Below are positions 1 to 9,300 of a stretch of DNA of 9,607 bases, in pieces. Location of the stretch: positions 1 to 9,607 of the forward strand of contig OMQI01000107.1 in the NCBI GenBank assembly GCA_900313185.1, written 5' to 3'. A program made the translations under genes and the position numbers. The notes below the pieces were generated by a model. It saw nothing but the letters and a program-made list of their open reading frames with translations. It did not search any database and was not told the DNA's origin. Position 1 is the first letter of the stretch. Each line of letters opens with the position of its first letter. This stretch comes from an uncultured Rhodospirillaceae bacterium (GTDB lineage: Bacteria > Pseudomonadota > Alphaproteobacteria > RF32 > CAG-239).

Positions 1-370
1 ACAACAAAGTACTGTGTCGGCATATAATTTAACACTTCTGAACAATTCTATTTTCTCTGATGCAAATGTAAAAGTTGATGGTTCAACAATAGAAACAAAA
101 GATTTTAATGCCAAAGCTATTGATTTCAACAAGAGTGAAATCGAAATGAAAAATATTTCAAATGTTGGTGCAAATTCGGAGAAAACCGGTATTGCTGCAG
201 CTATGCTTATCAATCATACCAGAACAAATTCAAATGTTGAGATAAGTAATAAGGCAAATATTGAAGCCGAAAATGATGTTAAGCTATTGGCGCAAAATAT
301 CAATTATCTGCAAAATAGCGTTGAATCCGAAGTCAAAGCAAAAGCACAAAATTATGATATAGAAACAAAG
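1..370 (+). repeat. Beta-repeat block at the window start
   Basis: Residues 1-123 show the same short-strand pattern as the later arrays. An Asn-rich turn (INHTRTNSNVEIS, starting near residue 70) leads into alternating strands (ANIEAENDVKLLAQN), with an Ala/Gly core before it (GIAAAMLIN, residues 63-71). The copies are too divergent for unit borders to be drawn confidently. The array probably continues upstream of the window. Confidence 0.6.
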
Positions 371-3300
371 GATTTGGCGACTTATGATCCTACCTATACG
401 ATTAAGGCTTATGATTGGTTAAATAAGAAGTTTTTAGGTAAAGTTACAAGTAAAATAGGTGACATATTAGATAAAGTGCAGTCGGAGATTTCCGGTTCGG
501 CAATTTGGAATGACGAGCAAAACACTTCAACAACTGCCGTAAATAATTCAACCGTAACGGCTGGTAATGTTGATGTTTTATCAAATATGGTTGATTTTAC
601 TTTAAACACTGCCGAAGCTAATGCCGGTGCCATTAAAAAGTTCAGCGCCGGTGCAGCCATCGTTGTTAATGACCAAAGCAATACCAATAATGCAAAAGTC
701 TTAAATAATGCAACGATTACAGCGGATGAGAACGTAAATATCAATGCTACCACGCAGTTACCTATGAATCCGATGCAGCTTAAAATAGGTCAAAAACTTG
801 AGAATGGAGATAAAAATCTTGAGTTGTTTGTTGGTGGAAGTTTCGATGGTGGTAGTTCCGTAAATAGTTGGGATGCACAATTTACTCATACCGAACTCAG
901 CAAAATCCTGAATTGGGACAGTGCTAAGATGGTTTGGAATAGTATTAAACAGCCAAGAATCTTTGCAGGTAGCAACAAAATAGATATGAGTGGGTTATTT
1001 AATAATCTGGTTAAAGCTGAAGCAACATCTGACGGATTCGGAATCGCCGGTTCTGTTTTGGTGAACAGCATTGTTAACAATACAAATGCGTTTATCGAAA
1101 ATTCTAAAGTCAGCGCTGCCGATGGTAATGTTAATATCAATGCCGCTAACTCGGTTATTAACTATAATGGTGCGGGCAAAGTTGATTTTCTGATTGATGC
1201 TGTAAATGATTTGATTGAACATATTAAGGCTAAGTCTGACAGAACTCCGCAAGAGGAAGAAGTTATTAGCAAGTTTGGTATCGGTGGTTCAGTATTGGTT
1301 GATAAATATACTAACAATGCCAACGCTTATATCAAAAGTTCTGATGTGAGTGCCGCAAACAAAACGCCGACCACAGAAAATGCTGCTAAAAAAGGCAATA
1401 TTAACGTTAATGCAGCTTCGGAAGAAGGATATATTAATTTGGCTGTAACCGGCGGGAAGGCAAATTGGCTTGCGCTTCAAGGTAGTGTTAATGTTCAAAG
1501 AATTGACGGTAAAACAAATGCTTATATTGCAGATATTGCCGACACGCAGAAAGTTGAAGGGGATAATGTTAATGTAATTGCCGGAAAAGCTTCGATTGCC
1601 CCGAAGAAAACCAATGCGGAAGATGGTACTCCAGTCGAATTAGATGAAGATACTGGTGAATTGTCCGTTAGAGACCAAAGAGACGTTAAAGATACAGTGA
1701 CTAATATTTCCATAATCGGTGCCAATGCGCAGCAAGAAGGATCAGGTGTTTCTGTCGGAGCGTCGGTTGATGTGACGAAAATCAGCAAGGAAGTAGAAGC
1801 TACGGTTACCAATTCTACCATTTCGGCAAACAAGGATGTTTCGGTTGTTGCCGATACATCTTCTAAAAAAATTGATGTGTTGTTGGCAGGTGCATTTGCC
1901 GGCGGTGTTTCTACCGATAAAGCTACGCAAACATCTGCAAACGCTGGCAGTGACAGCTCAACCGATGAAAATAAACCGCAAAAGATGAAAAATGCCGGTA
2001 ACTGGATGGATGAAATCGATAATGCGCAGGCTGATGAAGAAGATGTTATGAATCTGCGTAATTTATTCGATGAAGATGAGAATAATGCCGCCAAAGAAGG
2101 CGCTAAGGGGTTAAACGGCACAGATGGCAGAGAGAGTAGTAGTTCTCAAGGTTCGTCAACAGGCACGACATCTTTAACCAATGGTAGCACGGGGGCGAAT
2201 CCGACTACGGCACAAAAAAATATTTCGGTAGCGCTTGCCGGTGCGGTTGATGTGACTAACGACTATACCAAAACCACCGCAAAAGTTGAAAATTCGACCA
2301 TAAATGCCGGCAAAAAGGTTGATGTAACTTCTAATAACGATATTTTAGCAGTTCAGGTTAATGGTGCGTTGGCAAAATCCAGCACGGTGTCGGCGGGAGC
2401 CGGTGTAAATATTTATAACAACAAGTCTGAAACTCTAGCATTGGTTGATAACAGCACAATCAAATTCAATTCGGCAAATGCCACAGGATTAAATGTGACT
2501 GCCGATGCGGATATTGATTTGATTGATGTGACAGCCGGTATTGGTATTGCATCTAACGGTTCTTTCGGTGCGTCAGTCGGCGGTTCATTTGGCTTCAACA
2601 AGTTGCATAATACAGTAAAGTCTCAAGTGTTTAACAATACCACCGTTAAAACAGAAGGCGAGAATGCTCCGGATATTGATGTCAAAGTAGAAGCAAAAGA
2701 TGATTCTAAAATTTGGAATACGACCGGTGCTGCCGGATTTGGTAATTCCGGAGGCGTAAACCTTGGTGCAGGTATTGCCGCAACGCTGAATTACAGCAAA
2801 AAGACTATAACCGCGGCAATTATTGATAGCACTCTATCAAACGTAAAAGATGTTACGGTTAATGCCGATTTAAAACAAGATTATAATACTATTGCCGTAG
2901 CTGCCGAGTTAAGCACCGGTAAAGGTTCAAGCTTTACCTTAGATGGTGCGGTCAATACGGAGTGGAACGGCAACAGAGTTACCGCGCTGGCAAAAGATTC
3001 AACCATAACCGCTTCAGGTGATGTTGAAATCAAAGCAAAGGCGGATATAAAAAATCAAAGTTTGGCAGGAGCAGTAGATTTTCAAACATCTAAATTCGGA
3101 GTCGGTGTCGGCATCGGTTCTATTATCAATGTGAATAAGTCCGCCATAAAGGCAGAAGCAGATGGATTAACGGTTGAAAAGTCAAAATCACTGAATATTC
3201 AGGCGGACGAAAAAGAAGATTTGAAGTTTCTTGCCGCCAATTTGGGTATCAAAACTGGAAGCGGAGCAACCATAAATATTAACGGTATTGCTAATGTGTT

Positions 3301-6300
3301 CTTATCGGAAGTGATTGCCGATGCCATCAATAATTCAGTGTTTAATTCCGACGGCAATGTCAGTATCACAGCCGGATATGATAACAAATTACAAGGTATT
3401 ACCGCAACGGCCGAATTTGCCAAAGGATTGGTTGTCGGTCCGAATTTAATCGGCAATGTTTATAATAATACGGTAACGGCTAATTTACAACACGGTTCGG
3501 AAATTCAAAAAGCAAACAACGTTGCCGTTAATGCAACCTCGGTTGAATTGATGAATTTAATTCCGGTATCGGCAGGTGCCTCAACCAGCATTGCCGCTGT
3601 GGCTGCTGATTTGAACGCTAATATTGTGAAAAATACCGTAGAAGCTTTGCTGGGCGGAAAAGTTGCCGAAAGTTCGTCGGTTTTGGTTAACGCGACGGAC
3701 GATACGACTATCTATACCAGAGGCGGAACTGTGGCTGCCGGCTCAGCAACTGTAGTTATTGGCGGCAGTGTGAATGTTGATGTTATTTCCAAAACGGTTC
3801 ATGCTTATGTTAACAGTGGAGATGTAACAACTTCAGGAGATATGAGTGTATTTGCATCTTCCATAAATTCCATGGGCGGAACTAAAGGAGCTGACCAAAA
3901 ATATACAACCGATGATGTGACAACCGAAGCGTACAGAAATAAGATGCTGAATAAAGACGCAAAAGGTAATTACGTTGGTTTGAAAGAAGGCAGTAGCTTT
4001 GCCAATTGGAATATGTTTTATGATCTTTCCGGCGGTAAAACAGCGGCAGTTGCCGGTGCAACAATTGTAAAATCCATTCATAATGAAGTTCAGGCGGAAA
4101 TTCTAAATTCCGAAATCAAGGCAAATAATTTAAACGTTGCGGCTAATGAATATTCGATTAAAAACATTATAGCCGGAACTTTGGAAGGCGCCGGAACATT
4201 AGCAGTCGGAGTTAATGTTTTGGTAATGCGTGATAAGAGCGAAACCAAGGCCTTTATTGGCAACAATTCCAAGCTGACAATAGCAAATACCCTCAATCTG
4301 AATGCGTCGAACAAAAAAGACAATCAGCAAATTGTGGTTGCCGGCGGCGGTGCCGGTACGGTTGCCGCTAATACCAATACGGTTGTCAATAAAATTGATG
4401 ATGTAGCTATTGCGCAAATTGACAATCAAAACGGGGTAAAAGAAATAAGTGCCGGAACTATAAATATTAGAGCCAATGAAGATATGAATGCCAGTCATAT
4501 TCTGGTTGCCGGCTCGGGTGCAGGCACAGTGGCTTTGTCAGTTGCGCCTATTGTAAATACTTATAACGGCACGGTTGACGCGTCGATTAAGAACGCAAAG
4601 GTTAATGATGCCGCTATCAATGTAACTGCACAGAACAATATTGCCACCTTTGATGTTGATGCCGGTGTTGCCGGTGCCGGTAATGTGGCAGGTACGGCAG
4701 TGGCAATTAAGAATAATTATACCGGACACACAAAGGCTTATATGGATAATGCCACCATCAATACCTCAAGTGCTATTGCTATTGCTGCTGATGCCGCTAT
4801 TAAGAGCGAAAACTGGATCGGAGCATTGGCTGTTACCGGCACGGGTGCAAGTTTATTGGTGAATCTGGTTTTGAATAATGTTGTATCAGAAACCGAAGCC
4901 GGAATTAAAAATTCCACAATTCAAAATGCCGGCGATATTACCATAAATACCAATAACGGTAAAAAAGATGATATGAAAAACCGTGCTTTATCCATTGGTT
5001 TTACCGCGCAAGGTGCAGCTTTGGTTGTGGGTGTGGTGCAGAATATTTATAGTAACACCGTGAAATCTTATGCTGATAACAATGCCATAACTAAAGCGGT
5101 ATCGATGGTCTTAAATGCAAATTCCGACCGCAAGTTAGATAATAAAACAATCGGAGCAACAGCTGCCGCTATTGGAGCAGGTGCGGTGGCAAACGCTTTA
5201 GTTAATCAGATTGATTCTTCAACTACCGCAGTCGTAGATGCTAAATCTAAAACCATGAATATTGATAATGCGCTTAATCTCAGTGCCAAAGATAATACCG
5301 CTGCAACCAATAGTATGGGGATGATAGCGGTTGCCGGTATGGGTGCGGCTGTTGGCGGTAACATTAATCTTTATTATGCCAACAATCTGACAAACGCGAG
5401 AATTTTATCAAACAGCGACGGTCAGATAAATGCCGGTTCGTCAAGCGTTATAGCAGACATGATAAATGGGCTGGATAACATGATTATCGGCGTTTCTTTG
5501 GGTGCCGGTACTCTTGCCGCCGATGTTGCTGTTATCAGATTAGGTAAACGTACAAGCACATATTCTGAGGCGGAACAAGGCAGTAAAATTAAAGATGCGG
5601 TAGATTATACCCAAAATATATATAACAAATCTACTACAGGTGATGCATCTAATGTTAAGAACTTATATACACCAACCAGTTCGTCAGATGATATAAAAAC
5701 AGGTGCAGTGGCCGAGGTCAACGGTAACCTCAAAACAACAAACGATACGAAAATTGAGGCTAAAAGCAAAATTAAAGGTTTGAAAGAAAACAGCGATACG
5801 TTGGAATTGAGAAATGTCAATGTTTCGGGCGGGATAGCTTCGGCTAATGTCGGCGTTAAGAATATTAAACTCGCCAGCAACACTTTGGCGGAAATTTCCG
5901 GTGGCAAGGTCGAAAGTACAAATGGTGATGTTTCCGTTAAAGCCGATTCTAAAGCCGATGTTAAGTTGAAAAATACTGAAGTAACGGTGGCTGGCGTTGC
6001 GCTTTCCGGTGCCGGAGCAATTTATAACAACACTTCCGAAACAGTAGCACAGGTTAAAGATGCTACTGTTAGAGCTAAGGATTTGAACATCGTTTCTAAG
6101 TCAGACAATAAATCAGAGGTTGACAGCACCAGTGTTATTGTGAGCGGTGCCAATGCGATTGTCGATATTGCGGAAAATACCGATACCAACAAGAGTGCGG
6201 CATTGATTACCGGTAATGTTGATATAGATACCAGCGGCAAACTGACACTTCGTTCCACCACCAATACCGAGTTGGATTCTGCTAAAGCTGTTGTTAAAGT

Positions 6301-9300
6301 TTCGGTGGCCAGTTTGGTGGGTATTTCTAAAAACGAGAACGAAGTCAAAAGCATTAACCGCGCGCTGATTGAAAATGCAACCGGAAGCATTAAAACCAAT
6401 GGGTTGGAAATTACAACTGATTACGGTAAAATGTATGCATATTCCAAGTCAAACGTAACGTCGGTTCAGCTTGCCGATATTGCTAATATCAAATCTGTCG
6501 GCGCTCATATGAATGCAGACTTTAAATCTGGTATCGACAGCATTGAGGGCTTAACCATAAACAACAAAGGTACCACAACCATCAATACCGCTAAAGATAT
6601 AACCTCGAATCAAGAGGGAATTGTGGCAAAAAGTGAAATCCACAATGTCGGTGTTTCTCTTCTGGGCTTTTACAATGGCACAGCATCGAAGGCTGAAAAT
6701 ACAGCAAAATCATCAACTGTGTTGAAAGTTAAGGAGCATACGGCAAATGGTTTAGATATCAATGCCAATCTTAAATCTACAGCTAAGGCCGAAGGCGGAG
6801 CAACCAATGTTAGCCTTGCCGGTGTCAGCAATTTTGTTATGTACGCTAAAGATGAAAGTACTTTGAATGTTAATGTTGACGGTGTTAATAATATTGTTGG
6901 TAGCGGAACCGGTGGTGTTCATGAAGCTAAAATCAAAGCTAAACATCAATCAGAAGTTCGTTCCGATGCCAGTGCAGTCAGTGCCGGTCTTATCGCCGGA
7001 CATCGTATGAGACTGACATCTGAACTTGTCTCAAATACCACCGGTAATATCGGCGGCACTTTGAACGCAGATAGGGCAACAGTTGATTTTGACACGACTA
7101 GAAGTTCGGTTTTGAATAAATCTTCCAGTTCCGGCGGTGTTATTGATGTTGGTGACGCTGGAGCGACCAACACACTGACCGGCTCATCGGTACTAACAGT
7201 AAGCGCTTCTTCAAGTAAAGAAAAAGCAGTTAATGCTATGGATGTACAAAACAAGTCAACCAATACTTTTGATATGACTTCTTCTGATGGTCACGGCGGA
7301 CTTTTGAGTATTTCCGAGGGCAATACCACAACCACGTTCAATACTTCAACCACTACTAACCTAGTGAATACGAATATAAATTCCAGCAGTGATGTTAAGT
7401 ATGAAGTTTCAAATAACGCCTTTATTAAAGATACGGCTACAAGCAGAGGCGGTGGGTTGATTGCGGTTTACGGAAATTATCACACAGGTAACTTTACATC
7501 AGCGGCAAACTTAAATTTGAATAATGCCAAAATCAATGCCAAGAACATTGATCTAAAGTCTGTTTCTGACCTCAGAACCAGTGATAATGGTTACATTTCA
7601 TACACTGGTGCTGCCGGCGGATTTGTTGCCGGTTCAACGTTAGAACTGAGAAATACCCTTAATCAGACCAGTTCAATTGGCATTGTCGGAAATTCAAAAT
7701 TGGATGCCAGTGAGAATGCAAAGCTTAGTGCAAAAACGGCTTCAGGGTTTAAACAAAAGGTTGACTCCACTGCCGGTGCTTTTGTTGCTGTTCCAAGAGC
7801 AAGAAGCTACTTAACAGTTACCAACAACAATAATGTAAACATTGCAAACGGGTCTAAGGTTAAAGCCGGTAATGAATTGGAAATCAATTTCGATTCCAAT
7901 AATGATTTAGCCAGTCGAACCAATGCCGAGGCGCATCACTTTGGCTTTAAGGATCCTGTGGCAGAGTCGTATTTAACTCTCAATATTAATAACAACCTGA
8001 ATAACAGCGGTTCTTTGGAAGCCGGTAATCTGGTGGATATTAACTATATGGGAAATTCCACCAATAATCTGGAGCAGTTCGCATATTCAGAGGCACACGC
8101 TGCTATTGCTACAACCACGGAAAACGGCGAGCTGAAAAAAGATTTACGCAACAACCTGAATATTGCTTCCGGCGGTGACATTACTTCCGGTAAAAGCATT
8201 GATGTAAACTATTCGTCTGGTAGAGGAAATTCATCATCATATATAGGATGGAAGACAGTAAGTTATGCTTTGTTCGGTATTCCTATTAAGAAGAGCGATA
8301 ATAAATCCAATGCCTTAATATATCATAGTCCGTCATTAAAAATTGATGGCAAGATGGTTGCCGGACAAAGCAACAGTCGCTATATGAAAATTAACCGTGA
8401 CGGTTCAGTAGATTTGGACACTTTAGTCGGATTCTATAATGATGACTACAAATTGTATGATGGTCAGTCTGTTGAAGGAGATGAGGTAAAGCAACGTTCT
8501 TTGGCAGCAATTGAAATCGAGATAAATAATATTGACAGCACTATCGTAGAACTGTCTAAAGAAAATGAATCTTTGAATAAATTAAAGACAGATGCTGAAA
8601 AAGAGCATGAAGCAACGCAGGCCAAGTTGGATGAAATCAATGGCTATATTGCAGATGGAAATTATGAGTTGCTGGACGAGAACAGTAGCTTTAATGATAG
8701 GATTGGCACTGATATTAAAGCTAAAATACTAAAAACATCTGCTAACGAAGCAGATAGAATAACGGAAGCTGAATATAATGCTATTATGGCGGCTTATAAC
8801 GAAAAAATGGCAAACGCCGGAAATCCGTCAATGATAGAATTTTTAAAGAATCCTGCCACTGAAATTATGACAGAAGGAGAAATAGTATTATTAACTCCGG
8901 ATCAGCTTAATACTATTTCTAATGCCATAGAGAAAAATTCGACCGATGGAACGGACATTAAGACTCTGGTGATTAAAACCTCTGCAAATGAAGCGGAAAG
9001 ATTGACGGAAGCTCAATATAATGCCGTAATGAATGCTTATAACAAAAAAGCTGCAGAAGTAGAAAATCTGAAGATGATGGACTTCTTAAAGGATACATCT
9101 AATGAAATCAAGATTTCAGGTGAAAAAGTTATATTGAGCCAAGCACAGCTTGACACTATTACCAACGCATTAAAAAATTCAGAGGATAGTGCCGTTATCA
9201 AAGCTTCGGTGATTCAAACGTCTGCAGGTGAGGCTGATAGAATAACAGAAGCACAATACAATGCGATTATTACTGCGTATAATACGATGATAAGTAGTAG

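Noticed and set aside
1522..2121. A 199-codon open frame on the minus strand (the longest antisense ORF)
   Set aside because: It lies opposite the continuous + strand frame and its translation is low-complexity Ser/Ala/Leu/Val/Thr with no recognisable motif. Its third codon positions coincide with those of the sense gene, so it is a shadow of biased codon use.
4641..4862. A + strand 73-codon frame overlapping the main gene
   Set aside because: Its product is a Leu/Pro/Met-rich string with no domain. It sits in a shifted frame inside the most regular repeat array, where the main frame is clearly the coding one.
4187..5545. RTX-type calcium-binding nonapeptides, suggested by Gly-rich cores such as GGGAGT
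   Set aside because: RTX repeats need GGxGxD with an aspartate and a 9-residue period. Here the cores lack the Asp and recur every ~54 residues.
2222..5545. YadA-like trimeric autotransporter head repeats
   Set aside because: YadA heads have ~14-15-residue repeats with SVAIG-type motifs in tight succession. The period and motif arrangement here do not match.
2222..5545. CRISPR array or DNA-level tandem repeat, suggested by regular spacing near 165 bp
   Set aside because: No identical DNA repeats are present. The periodicity exists only in the translated protein and copies are strongly diverged at nucleotide level.
6022..7263. Minus-strand open frames of about 105-125 codons
   Set aside because: Same explanation: complement of Ala/Gly/Val/Asn-rich repeat codons, with no independent coding features and no plausible start context.
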